Below are positions 42,632 through 51,506 of a stretch of DNA of 53,772 nt, piece by piece; the first letter of the stretch is position 1, and each line of letters opens with the position of its first letter. The notes under the pieces were generated by a model. That model worked only from the letters and a program-made list of their open reading frames with translations, had not been told where the DNA came from and made no database searches. Origin of the DNA: Gammaproteobacteria bacterium (GTDB lineage: Bacteria; Pseudomonadota; Gammaproteobacteria; UBA4575); the NCBI GenBank assembly GCA_011523795.1, contig WTFY01000012.1, positions 1 through 53,772 of the forward strand, given 5' to 3'. The translations under genes and the position numbers were made by a program.

Positions 42632-43559
42632 ACAAACCCCACAGAACGCGAAACAGGCAGATTTCTCAGCGGGATATCGAGACAAGAAAAACATTGTTCC
42701 CATTCCTTATCGCAAAACCAGTGTCCAGGAATATGCCGGAGAAATGTCCGAGAAGGCAGTGCGGTCATACTTGCTGGGGAAAGAAGCGTATCGGCGTACG
42801 GAATTTACTGTACTCAAGGGGGTTAACCAGGACTATGCCGTCGCTGCCATTCAAAGGTCGGATGACCAATCGCTGTTTTCAGAGATCATTCATGTTGAAA
42901 TACTGGGCCTTCCGGAAAACTGTGTTTACGTTAAAGACAGCAGTGTCGACTGCGCGAACCGATCCGCTCTGGCAGAAGCTGCTTTTCGCAATCATGTAAA
43001 AAAAGACGGGATATGCATTGTTGAAGGCAAGTATGACCATATCAACTTCATATGTCGTCCTGACCCGCTTGTGCTGCAGGTACTCGAAGTCGAACCGCCT
43101 TCTCCACCAAAACTGTATGACATGGTGGTCCAGGCATTGAGCTATGCTGATTTGCCTCCCATTCGTGCTGAGCTCAAGACCATTGATGTGAGAGAGCTCT
43201 GCAACAGCGTCGATCCTGAATGTTACTTGCTGCCTTGTAGATCAGGTGGGATGAACCAGCTGCAAAAGCCTGTGTATTTCCTGGACGAGCGTCCCGAGCA
43301 GCGCAGGAACTGGGTTTTAATAGGATGTGAAAGAAGTCTTCAGTTTCATCGGCACTATTATGGGGATGAGCCACCCCAGGTCGAGATGTGTCCACGCAAG
43401 CTTCGGCAAAAATCTGCAGTGCCTACAATATTAAAGTGTTGTTTGCTCGAGTTCGAAATTGAGAGGGATGGGGATGTAATGATTGTTCCCTGGGGTGCTG
43501 AACTCGCCATGGTAGAACAGGCTTTGCGGGAAATTTCGAGTGAGGTTGAGTATGTTTAA
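42615..43559 (+). CDS. Unrecognised 314-residue protein of the ComA cluster
   Basis: I do not recognise this family with confidence. The protein is soluble, with no membrane segments, and contains IPYRKTSVQEY and YLLGKEAYRRTEFTVLKG at the N terminus, CVYVKDSSVDCANRSALAEA, IVEGKYDHINFI, then a Cys/Arg-rich half with LLPCRSGGMNQLQKPVYFLD and GCERSLQFHRHYYGDEPP. Several cysteines (about ten) and a late WGAEL motif may bind metal. It overlaps both neighbours (17 and 8 bases), so it must be made together with the CoA-transferase-like subunits and ComA and belongs to the same pathway. Confidence 0.7.
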   Translation: MQQFVEQTPQNAKQADFSAGYRDKKNIVPIPYRKTSVQEYAGEMSEKAVRSYLLGKEAYRRTEFTVLKGVNQDYAVAAIQRSDDQSLFSEIIHVEILGLPENCVYVKDSSVDCANRSALAEAAFRNHVKKDGICIVEGKYDHINFICRPDPLVLQVLEVEPPSPPKLYDMVVQALSYADLPPIRAELKTIDVRELCNSVDPECYLLPCRSGGMNQLQKPVYFLDERPEQRRNWVLIGCERSLQFHRHYYGDEPPQVEMCPRKLRQKSAVPTILKCCLLEFEIERDGDVMIVPWGAELAMVEQALREISSEVEYV

Positions 43560-44436
43560 GTCTGCCTGGGACGGGATTCAGGTCATAAGTGAACTCATGA
43601 AAGAGCGTGTAGAGCGGCAAAAACATGTGGGGATGACAATGGTTATCGATACGTGTATGGGGCCGCAGATGCTGCAGGACATGCTCCTGGTTTCGAACAA
43701 GTATATCGATCACTGGAAGTGCAGCTATGGAGTGTCTGCCGTGATACCTGCAGACATACTCCGTCAAATGCTCGATACATTGAATCAATACAACATCAAT
43801 ACATTTCCCGGAGGTACGTTGCTGGAGGCTGCGATTGTTCAGAAAAACTGTCAATCCTACATGCTGCGTGCTAGGGAGATTGGATTCCGCTCGGTTGAAA
43901 TCTCGGATGGGACGATAACACTGCCCATCAAGCGCAGGCGTAACGCAATTTTGTGTGCGCTGGACAATGGATTGATTCCAATTACGGAGGTGGGTAAAAA
44001 AGACCCCGCAAAGCAACCAGGTCCTGAAGAAGTCGCGGACCTGATTCTGCAGGATTTATATTTTGGTGCTGAATATGTCGTTGTAGATGCAAGGGAATCC
44101 GGGCGCGCAATCGGTATATTCGACCAGGATGGAGACCTGAAGCTCGAAATATTTCAAAAAATCCTGTCGCTGGTTGGGCAAAAGACGGAAAAAGTCATTT
44201 GGGAAGCCCCCCTGAAAAAACAGCAGGCCGCCCTGATTGAACAAATGGGTCCAAATGTAAACCTCGGGAATGTAAGCCCCATGGACGTCCTGTCGCTGGA
44301 GTCATTGCGCCTGGGCCTTCAGTATGAATCCTTGAGAGAAGTTGCCGACGAGTCTACCCAGCGCGGAATGTGGGACCCTGACTCGGTAGAAGATTCTGAT
44401 ACAACCCAAACACCACAGATGTCTGCGAAGAAATGA
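43552..44436 (+). CDS. comA: Phosphosulfolactate synthase (ComA / XcbB type)
   Basis: ComA adds sulfite to phosphoenolpyruvate, giving (R)-phosphosulfolactate, the first step of coenzyme M synthesis. The TIM-barrel motifs are all present: FPGGTLLE (85-92), VEISDGT (115-121), TEVGKKDP (145-152), ARESGRAIGIF (180-190), WEAPLKKQQ (217-225) and VNLGNVSPMDVLSLE. The length of 294 slightly exceeds archaeal ComA because of an acidic tail. ATG 43552 has GAGG six bases upstream and overlaps the previous stop. It overlaps the next gene by four bases (ATGA). ComA homologues in bacteria are uncommon and mark CoM or sulfolactate synthesis. Confidence 0.9.
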   Translation: MFKSAWDGIQVISELMKERVERQKHVGMTMVIDTCMGPQMLQDMLLVSNKYIDHWKCSYGVSAVIPADILRQMLDTLNQYNINTFPGGTLLEAAIVQKNCQSYMLRAREIGFRSVEISDGTITLPIKRRRNAILCALDNGLIPITEVGKKDPAKQPGPEEVADLILQDLYFGAEYVVVDARESGRAIGIFDQDGDLKLEIFQKILSLVGQKTEKVIWEAPLKKQQAALIEQMGPNVNLGNVSPMDVLSLESLRLGLQYESLREVADESTQRGMWDPDSVEDSDTTQTPQMSAKK

Positions 44437-45950
44437 GCGACGGATTTTCAGACTCCGATACTGTTTTGTGTGCCAATGGCCGTTTATCACAGTCCCCCGA
44501 AGAGATGCTGGTGACAAGCGCTTTCAGGAGTGAGCTTCAGGCTCAGGTGTGCCTGTCGGAAGAAATGAACTGGGCGGACATGGCACATGTGATTGCATTG
44601 GTCGAGGCCAGGGTTATTGATAAAAAAGCAGGCGCTGGCTTGTTGACTGCATTGCAAAAATTGCAGCAGAACCCGGCGGATTTCCAGCCTGACCCCAAAT
44701 TCGGTGATTTATTCACCAATCGGGAAAACTGGCTGGCACAACACACTGATGCGGCAGGCTGGTTATGCGCAGGAAGGGCGCGCAGAGAAAGCACTACGGT
44801 CGCTTATCATCTGGTAATAAAAAAGAATCTGCTTGACCTTGCCGCTGAAATAACCGCTTTCATCCGGGCAATGATGATGCAGGTGTCGACGCACAAGGCA
44901 TCCGTCATGCCGGATTACACGTACCTGCAGTCAGGGCAGCCTACGACGTTCGGACATTATCTGCATTCATTTGTGTTCATGCTGATGCGGGACCTGGCGC
45001 GCATCGAATCGCTTTTCGAGCGGGTCAACTGTTGCCCAGCCGGGTGCGGAGGCATCAACGGGTCAACCCTTCGGATTGACAGGGAAAAGCTGTCAAGTCT
45101 GTTGGGCTTTGCGAGGCCGGTCATGCATACAAGGGATGCAATGTGGCAGGCTGATATTTCCATCGAGACAGCATCCGTTTCAACTTCGGTTCTGGTCACG
45201 CTGGACCGCTTTTGCGAAGATGTATTTTGTTTCGTGACGGAAGAATTCAACTATATCGAATTGCAGGATTCTTGTTCACGGGCCAGCAAGGTCATGCCGC
45301 AGAAAAAAAATCCGTATGCCTTGGCGTATATCCGGGCGCTGGCGAATAAAGTCATTGGCATACAAAACATGGTTGTCGTGTCGCAACGCACACCCACCGG
45401 ACAGGTTGATAATCGCTTGTTCTTGTACGGAGAACTTCCATCCATGCTCAGGGAAAGCATAGAAGGCATCGGCTTGCTCACGAAAGTAGTGGAGGGATTG
45501 CAGTTTAACACTTCAAATGCAGCAAACCGGACAAGGGAAAGCTGCGCAATGGCCGCAGAACTGGCTGAGCAGATTTCAGTTGAAAACAACCTGGATTATC
45601 GGACTGCCCACAAGATTGTCGGAAAAATCGTCCGTAAATTTACACACCTTAAAAAGCATTTATTCGAGTTAACGGAACTGGAACTGAATGAAGCGGCTAG
45701 CGATGTAGTGGGTCATCCAGTTTCATGCTCCAGGCAGATCCTCGACGCACTGGATTCTCCGGATATTGCCATTGAGAAAAAGTCCGGGTTAGGGGGCACT
45801 TCTCAAGACAGGATCGATGAGATGATCGAATGCAGTAAACAGGAGATCAATCATTTTAAAAAATGGACAGACAATGAACGGGAAAAAATAAAACAGGCAG
45901 AAAGTGCGTTGTCACAACATGTACAGACCCTGATTCACCAAGCCCAATGA
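44433..45950 (+). CDS. Argininosuccinate-lyase-like member of the aspartase/fumarase superfamily (XcbC-like)
   Basis: A 505-residue lyase with the ArgH layout: LPSMLRESIEG helices, the superfamily signature region VMPQKKNPYALAYIRA, and HTDAAGWLCAGRARRE near the N terminus. The signature reads ASKVMPQKKNP instead of the usual GSSLMPQKKNP, so the loop is altered. In Xanthobacter, XcbC1 of this superfamily eliminates phosphate from phosphosulfolactate to give sulfoacrylate. Directly after ComA and coupled to it, this gene is the best candidate for that step. Arginine synthesis is unlikely, as no other arg gene is near. Confidence 0.83.
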   Translation: MSDGFSDSDTVLCANGRLSQSPEEMLVTSAFRSELQAQVCLSEEMNWADMAHVIALVEARVIDKKAGAGLLTALQKLQQNPADFQPDPKFGDLFTNRENWLAQHTDAAGWLCAGRARRESTTVAYHLVIKKNLLDLAAEITAFIRAMMMQVSTHKASVMPDYTYLQSGQPTTFGHYLHSFVFMLMRDLARIESLFERVNCCPAGCGGINGSTLRIDREKLSSLLGFARPVMHTRDAMWQADISIETASVSTSVLVTLDRFCEDVFCFVTEEFNYIELQDSCSRASKVMPQKKNPYALAYIRALANKVIGIQNMVVVSQRTPTGQVDNRLFLYGELPSMLRESIEGIGLLTKVVEGLQFNTSNAANRTRESCAMAAELAEQISVENNLDYRTAHKIVGKIVRKFTHLKKHLFELTELELNEAASDVVGHPVSCSRQILDALDSPDIAIEKKSGLGGTSQDRIDEMIECSKQEINHFKKWTDNEREKIKQAESALSQHVQTLIHQAQ

Positions 45951-47299
45951 CCTCGTTATTTACAGAATCTTCAATCTATCAAAATTCCTGGAGTACGGAA
46001 TCCTTACGTAAAATCTTTGATGAGAAATCAAGAATCAGGACTTGGCTGGAAATATTGGGTGTACTGGCGGAAGTTCAATCAAAATTTGGTTTGATACCGG
46101 AATCAGCCGGGCACTCAATCAGGGAATTCTGCAACCGAATTGAGATCGATGGTGAATTGCTTCATGACACCAGGGAAGGATTTGAACAAAGCGGGCATTC
46201 CATGCAGGGTTTTATCAATGCCCTGGCAAAGCGTGGAGACGAGGATGTAAAAAACTGGCTGTATTACGGTGCGACGGTACAGGATGTGACCGATACCTGG
46301 TTTTCCATCGCCTTGAGGGATTCCAGGGAGCAGTTCCTGATAGATATCAATGCAATATGTTCTATTGCTAAAAATCTTATGAGCACACATCGCGACACGA
46401 TCATGCCGGGACGTACGCATGGACAGCACGGGTTGCCCATAACGTTTGGATTCAAGGTTGCGAGCTGGGCGTGCGAGCTGGATCGTCATCGGATCCGGTT
46501 GTCGCAGCTGGGCAATCGAATGGACGAGGGCCAGTTATGCGGAGGGGTTGGTTCGCTTTCGTCGCTGGACCGCTGCGGTTTGGAAGTTCAGAAGGAATTT
46601 TGCAGTCGCCTCGGATTGCGTGACCCCATGATCTCCTGGACTTCAAGCCGGGATGTGTTTGCGGAATGGGGTCAGGTGCTGGTGCTGATCACTGGAACTG
46701 CGGATCGTATTGGTCATGAAATCTATAACCTGCAAAGAACGGAAATCGCAGAACTCATCGAGGTTACGCCTATCGAAACGGTAGGCAGCATCACGATGCC
46801 GCATAAACAAAATCCGGAAATCTCCGAGCACTTGGGGACGCTTGCCCGGGTCGCCCGTCATAATGCAGCGATTCTTCTTGAAGGCCTGGTCACGGACCAT
46901 GAACGGGATGGCCGGTCCTGGAAAAGTGAATGGCATGTCTTGCCGCTGATCACTTTAGTGTCGGGCAAATCTCTGGAGTTGTTGAAACTGATCTTGTCAA
47001 ACCTGAAGGTCCAGGCAGGCAAAATGCAAAAGAATCTGGAGATCAGTGGCGAACAGGTTTTTTCAGAAGGCGTCATGCTGGCGTTAGCCAAAAAGCTGGG
47101 AAAAAACCAGGCCCAGAAAATCGTATACAGGGAAGCCATGAGTGCGCGCAAGAAAGGAACTTCATTCAGAGAGGCTATTTTGAGTAACTCGCAGATTTCA
47201 TCCAGTCTGAGTGCTAAAGAGATTGATGAGATTTTTAAATATGAAAATTGTCTGGGCCTGTGCACTGCAATGGTGGATCGAGTGCTGGATAAAATATGA
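45947..47299 (+). CDS. Adenylosuccinate-lyase/carboxymuconate-cycloisomerase-like superfamily member (XcbD-like)
   Basis: A 450-residue aspartase/fumarase-superfamily protein of the PurB/PcaB branch: YYGATVQDVTDTW, MPGRTHGQHGLPITFG (both typical conserved regions 1 and 2) and GSITMPHKQNPEISE as the third signature, where PurB/PcaB usually have GSS. It overlaps both neighbours by four bases. Two successive lyases between ComA and a PLP enzyme are what is expected for the bacterial CoM pathway, whose middle steps are elimination and decarboxylation. Which lyase performs which step cannot be read from the sequence. Confidence 0.82.
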   Translation: MTSLFTESSIYQNSWSTESLRKIFDEKSRIRTWLEILGVLAEVQSKFGLIPESAGHSIREFCNRIEIDGELLHDTREGFEQSGHSMQGFINALAKRGDEDVKNWLYYGATVQDVTDTWFSIALRDSREQFLIDINAICSIAKNLMSTHRDTIMPGRTHGQHGLPITFGFKVASWACELDRHRIRLSQLGNRMDEGQLCGGVGSLSSLDRCGLEVQKEFCSRLGLRDPMISWTSSRDVFAEWGQVLVLITGTADRIGHEIYNLQRTEIAELIEVTPIETVGSITMPHKQNPEISEHLGTLARVARHNAAILLEGLVTDHERDGRSWKSEWHVLPLITLVSGKSLELLKLILSNLKVQAGKMQKNLEISGEQVFSEGVMLALAKKLGKNQAQKIVYREAMSARKKGTSFREAILSNSQISSSLSAKEIDEIFKYENCLGLCTAMVDRVLDKI

Positions 47300-48288
47300 G
47301 CACTCAAGCACTCGTATCGGATGACTTGCAAAAATTTCCCCGTTGTGAGCTTGCACGATTTCCTACTCCTTTGCAGCGGTTTAAAAACCTGGAAAAAAGC
47401 ATCAACAGCGTTGAGCTGTGGGTTAAACGCGATGACCTGATCGATTTTGGTTACGGAGGAAATAAAGTCAGGGCGCTTGAATACATCGTGGCCGATGCAT
47501 TGAAGAGCGGGTCAAAAACATTGATCACGGGTGCAAGTGCACAATCCAACCATGTACGCGCAACGGCAGCGGCGGCCGCTTATCTGAATCTGAACTGTAT
47601 TGCTATCTACTGGGGCAGCCCCCCAAAAGAAGTTAGAGGCAATTATTACCTGACCAGGTTACTGGGAGCGGAAACCCGGTTTACGCACGATACCGATCGA
47701 AGCTCGGTAGATACAATGATCCGGCTTGTCGAGCAGGAGCTGGTGCAGGGTGGTGCCCTTCCTTATTCCATCCCGCGGGGAGGCGCCTGTGCACTGGGGG
47801 TCATCGCCCACATGCATGCGGCGCAGGAATTGTTGGAGCAGTGCCAGGACAGGGAAATAAATGTCGATCTCGTAACGCTTGCAGTGGGTTCCGGGGGGAC
47901 GATAGCCGGCTGGGTCCTTGCACGGATCTTGTATGACCACCCCTGGCGAATCGAAGGCTTTACCGTGAGCCGACCCGCCAGGGAGTTGACAGATATCGTC
48001 CGTAATTTGGTACAACAGGCAGCTATATTGTTAAATGTTACCCTGAACATAAATTTGGATGAGGTCGTGATCCATGACGGCTATATTGGTGATGGTTACG
48101 GGATACCAAGCATTGAAGGAAATGAAACCATTAAAGAGGTTGCAGTCAGGCAGGGTGTTTTTTTTGATCCGACGTATACGGGGAAGGCTTTTGCCGGGTT
48201 TTCGGACTTTATGAAAAAGGGTCACTACGGGGACATCCAGACAGCCGTGTTCTTGCACACGGGAGGAGAGCCCGTTTTGTTTGTTTAG
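47296..48288 (+). CDS. D-cysteine-desulfhydrase-like PLP enzyme (XcbE-like)
   Basis: A 330-residue fold-type II PLP enzyme of the D-cysteine desulfhydrase/ACC deaminase group. PLP lysine K57 is in FGYGGNKVRALEY; ASAQSNHVRATAAAA is the phosphate/carboxylate loop, VGSGGTIAG the PLP-phosphate loop, and FLHTGGEP the C-terminal signature. In the bacterial CoM pathway a PLP enzyme adds the thiol, so this protein may place sulfur from cysteine on the two-carbon sulfonate. It is coupled by four bases to the preceding lyase and is the last of the strictly coupled set. Confidence 0.85.
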   Translation: MSTQALVSDDLQKFPRCELARFPTPLQRFKNLEKSINSVELWVKRDDLIDFGYGGNKVRALEYIVADALKSGSKTLITGASAQSNHVRATAAAAAYLNLNCIAIYWGSPPKEVRGNYYLTRLLGAETRFTHDTDRSSVDTMIRLVEQELVQGGALPYSIPRGGACALGVIAHMHAAQELLEQCQDREINVDLVTLAVGSGGTIAGWVLARILYDHPWRIEGFTVSRPARELTDIVRNLVQQAAILLNVTLNINLDEVVIHDGYIGDGYGIPSIEGNETIKEVAVRQGVFFDPTYTGKAFAGFSDFMKKGHYGDIQTAVFLHTGGEPVLFV

Positions 48289-48303
48289 CTACGGGATCAA
48301 CGA

Positions 48304-49749
48304 ATGACAGAAGTCAAAAATACAAGTATTCCTGATTCGCAGACAAGCACAGTGCCGGCAGATACCCCTGAGCGCGAGATTCTGGAATTGGTAGAGAATG
48401 CCAGGTTTGCACAGTCGCAGATCAATTCCCATACGCAAGAACAGGTAGACGAACTGGTGACATCAATTGCCTGGAGCGTGATCAAGAACAGGGAAGAACT
48501 GGCACGCATGGCCGTTGATGAGGGCGAGTTTGGAAATTACGCTGACAAGGTAACCAAAATTTACAATCGCGTAATCGGGACACTGGCGGATATGCGTTCC
48601 GTCAAGACTGTTGGCATGATCGAGGATGACCCGGAGACCGGAATTACAAAGTTCGCTAAACCCGTAGGTGTCATTGGCGCACTTATTCCGGCGACAGGCC
48701 CTGATGCAACGCCGCCTGTCAAGGCTTTAGGCGCGATCAAGGCAAGAAACGCGTTGATCGTAGCGCCGCATCCCAGGACAGAAAGGAGTTCGGCCAGAGT
48801 CGTCGAATGCATACGGGAAGGCTGCGCTCGCGTTGGTGCGCCTGAAGACCTGGCACAAGTCATCACCGGCCCTTCAATTCAAAAAACAAAAGTGCTGATG
48901 GAAAATGTGGATCTCATCGTGGCAACGGGGGGACTGGGCATGGTGAAAGCCGCGTACAGCTCGGGGAAGCCTGCCTATGGAGTAGGGGTAGGGAATGCGG
49001 TGCATGTCGTGGATGAAACCGCAGACCTTGACGATGCCGCGGACATGATTGCCAGGGCGAAGACATTTGATTATGCGACAAGCTGCCTGGCGGATAACGC
49101 CATAGTCGTTCATCGAGATGTCTACGAAGTACTGGTGAGCAGGTTGACAGAGCTGGGTGGTTATTTATGCAGCAAGGCAGAGAAAAGCAGCCTTGAAAAA
49201 GTCATGTGGCCGAAAGATGCCCATATCCCGTCTCCTGAAATAATCGCGAAATCTGCAGAATCAATCGCAAAGAAGGCGCAAATCGATATTCCGCCTGGCA
49301 AAAGTTTCCTGCTGGTAGACGAAACCGGAACCGGAGAAGGCCATCCGTTCTCTGGAGAAAAACTGTCCGTCGTTCTGGCCGTCTATCAATATTCGGGGAA
49401 AATTGAAAATGCAGTGGATATCGTAAATTGCATTACGGATTACCAGGGCCTGGGACATACATGCGGAATACATTCACAGTCTGAAGCAAACATCAACTGT
49501 GTTGCGTTGAATACAAGAACGGCAAGAGTAATCGTGAATCAAAATCTTAATGAAGGAGCAGGAAGCCCCAGAAACGGACTCCCCTATACCTTGTCACTTG
49601 CCTGCGGGACGTGGGGAGGGAATATCACGACCGAAAATGTCAATGTCAGAAATTTTATGAACGTAACCTGGGTTTCACGTCCGGTACATCCTCGTGCATT
49701 TGACGAAGAGGGGCTGTTTGAAGATTATTGGAACAAATATGGCAAGTAG
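48304..49749 (+). CDS. Acylating aldehyde dehydrogenase, sulfoacetaldehyde-dehydrogenase-like
   Basis: A 481-residue CoA-acylating aldehyde dehydrogenase similar to SauS, which converts sulfoacetaldehyde and CoA to sulfoacetyl-CoA. Motifs are PVGVIGALIPATGPDATP, VGVGNAVHVVDETADLDDAA, and the catalytic cysteine in TFDYATSCLADNA (about residue 261). It begins 15 bases after the PLP gene. Possible jobs: reduction or oxidation of a two-carbon sulfonate in CoM synthesis, or disposal of CoM-derived sulfoacetaldehyde. With the CoA-transferase-like pair it would give a route to or from an acyl-CoA. Confidence 0.85.
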   Translation: MTEVKNTSIPDSQTSTVPADTPEREILELVENARFAQSQINSHTQEQVDELVTSIAWSVIKNREELARMAVDEGEFGNYADKVTKIYNRVIGTLADMRSVKTVGMIEDDPETGITKFAKPVGVIGALIPATGPDATPPVKALGAIKARNALIVAPHPRTERSSARVVECIREGCARVGAPEDLAQVITGPSIQKTKVLMENVDLIVATGGLGMVKAAYSSGKPAYGVGVGNAVHVVDETADLDDAADMIARAKTFDYATSCLADNAIVVHRDVYEVLVSRLTELGGYLCSKAEKSSLEKVMWPKDAHIPSPEIIAKSAESIAKKAQIDIPPGKSFLLVDETGTGEGHPFSGEKLSVVLAVYQYSGKIENAVDIVNCITDYQGLGHTCGIHSQSEANINCVALNTRTARVIVNQNLNEGAGSPRNGLPYTLSLACGTWGGNITTENVNVRNFMNVTWVSRPVHPRAFDEEGLFEDYWNKYGK

Positions 49750-49794
49750 GAATCAGTTGTCGGGATTTTATCGGCTACACATAGGGCACATATC

Positions 49795-51300
49795 ATGAAA
49801 CATTACGAGCTAGGGACCATAGAAGACCTGAAAAATTCTACCCGGTTAAAACGGGAGAGTTTTGATGAAAGCCGTTTGAAAAGAAGACACCCTTCACCGA
49901 TCAAGCCAGTACAGAACATCATGGACATGGCCGATGACATCAACAGCAAGAAATATGATGCCGTAATCGTCGGGAGTGGCCCGGGAGGATCCGCTGTTGC
50001 AAGAGAACTGGCGAGGGTAGGAAAGAAAGTAGTCGTACTGGAATACGGAAAAGATCACCGGAGTAAATGGTATTACGGAACTGTCGCAGGGCCTTTTATC
50101 TACACCGAAAAGCGTGGCTTTCTAAAATCCAAGGAAGGGGTCACGATTGTCCGTCCGATGCTTACCGGGGGGGCAACCAACATGTTTGCAAGCGCTGCTT
50201 CAGGCCCTCCTTCCTGGTGGCTTGATAAAACGGGTGTGGATATAGAGTCTGAAGTCAACGAAACCATTGATGAGCTTCAGATTGAGGCGTTACCTGAAGA
50301 ACACACAGGCACGGCATCACAACGCATTGGAGAAGCGGGCAGAGACCTGGGCATGGACTGGGTGCCCCAGGCTAAATTCATTCATCCAAAACGGTGTTAC
50401 GCTGAATTGGATTGCGGTGACAAATGCATGTTTGGCTGTCGATGTGGAGGCAAGTGGACGGCAAACGATTATCTGGATCAGGCCATCGAGGCGGGTGCGT
50501 CCGTCATTACCGAGTGCAATGTTCACAATGTCGAGACTGAGGATGGCGTGGCAACCGGAGTCTGTGCCGAGGTTCACGGGAAAAGATTCAGGCTGAATGG
50601 CAAGGTCGTTATTGTTTGTGCTGGAGGAATCGGCACCCCCAGGATTTTACAGAACTCAGGCATTCATAATGCCGGAGATGCACTGGGCGTGGATACTACG
50701 TTTGTCGTATATGGTGTCATCAAGGAGAAAGGAAATACGGGTGATCCACCGATGACGATCAGCTACTGTGACGATGAGAATGGTCTGATGTATTCGACGC
50801 TTACCCAGCCGTTTGGACTGTTTGCGCTGACCCAGTATTACAAGGGCTGGAGGCATTTGAAGAAAGTGCCCAAGTTTCCGCGCATGCTGGGCATCATGGT
50901 CAAGATAAAAGAAGGTCTTAAAGGCTACGTGGCACCCGATGGGCAGATCAGCATGCCCTTGCTGCACGATGATCACATCCGGGCAAATATCGGGTTCAGT
51001 ACCGGCAAGAGTATTCTTATCAAAGCGGGATGTGATCCGAACACTATTTTCTGGAACCCTCCAAGAGGAACACACCCGTGTGCGACAGTACGTATAGGGG
51101 ATCATCTGGATTCCGATCTGAAAACTTTCGCATTCGATAATCTGTATGTCTCGGATGCAAGCACTTTCCCGTTACCCCTGGTACGTCCCCCGACACTCAC
51201 GATCATTGGGCAGAGCAAGAGGTTAGCCAAGCATCTTATCGGAACCAGGCTCGGAGACACTCAAGTCGAGAAAGAGGAAAATGTGGTACTGGCACAATAA
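49795..51300 (+). CDS. GMC-family FAD oxidoreductase
   Basis: A 501-residue flavoenzyme of the glucose-methanol-choline family. FAD-binding GSGPGGSAVARELA lies at about 59-72, with LTGGATNMFASA, a cysteine-rich CGDKCMFGCRCGGKWTANDY segment, THPCATVRIG with a catalytic-type His, and NLYVSDASTFPLPLVRPP at the C terminus. The cysteine cluster (three or four in about 11 residues) could hold a metal or iron-sulfur centre, as in some long-chain alcohol oxidases. It is 45 bases after the aldehyde dehydrogenase. It probably oxidises an alcohol intermediate of the pathway to the aldehyde or ketone. Confidence 0.85.
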   Translation: MKHYELGTIEDLKNSTRLKRESFDESRLKRRHPSPIKPVQNIMDMADDINSKKYDAVIVGSGPGGSAVARELARVGKKVVVLEYGKDHRSKWYYGTVAGPFIYTEKRGFLKSKEGVTIVRPMLTGGATNMFASAASGPPSWWLDKTGVDIESEVNETIDELQIEALPEEHTGTASQRIGEAGRDLGMDWVPQAKFIHPKRCYAELDCGDKCMFGCRCGGKWTANDYLDQAIEAGASVITECNVHNVETEDGVATGVCAEVHGKRFRLNGKVVIVCAGGIGTPRILQNSGIHNAGDALGVDTTFVVYGVIKEKGNTGDPPMTISYCDDENGLMYSTLTQPFGLFALTQYYKGWRHLKKVPKFPRMLGIMVKIKEGLKGYVAPDGQISMPLLHDDHIRANIGFSTGKSILIKAGCDPNTIFWNPPRGTHPCATVRIGDHLDSDLKTFAFDNLYVSDASTFPLPLVRPPTLTIIGQSKRLAKHLIGTRLGDTQVEKEENVVLAQ

Positions 51301-51370
51301 GCATGCATCCATTAAAAAATTTACGAAAAAATAATTGGAAGAACTGGAATTAATCAGCTTGAAACCATGT

Positions 51371-51399
51371 CCCTTTGCACAAAGGGCGGTGATCGTTTT
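51371..51399 (+). terminator. Possible terminator after the GMC gene
   Basis: CCCTTT-GCAC-AAAGGG forms a perfect six-base-pair hairpin, but the nearest T-run is about ten bases downstream. It could end the cluster transcript before the MFS gene. Confidence 0.35.
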
Positions 51400-51506
51400 A
51401 AATCATAAAAACATAGGTTATAAAATCACAGGTTTCGACGGATACCTGTCATCTCGTATTAGCTGGAAATCAGCTAGAAAAACTCGACTCTAAAAAACTT
51501 TCTTTT

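Noticed and set aside
44433-45950. argH for arginine synthesis
   Set aside because: It is coupled to comA and another lyase, its signature loop is altered, and no other arginine gene is present.
49795-51300. A selenoprotein or iron-sulfur enzyme based on the Cys cluster of the GMC protein
   Set aside because: Cysteines near this position occur in ordinary GMC proteins; the sequence alone does not show a cluster.
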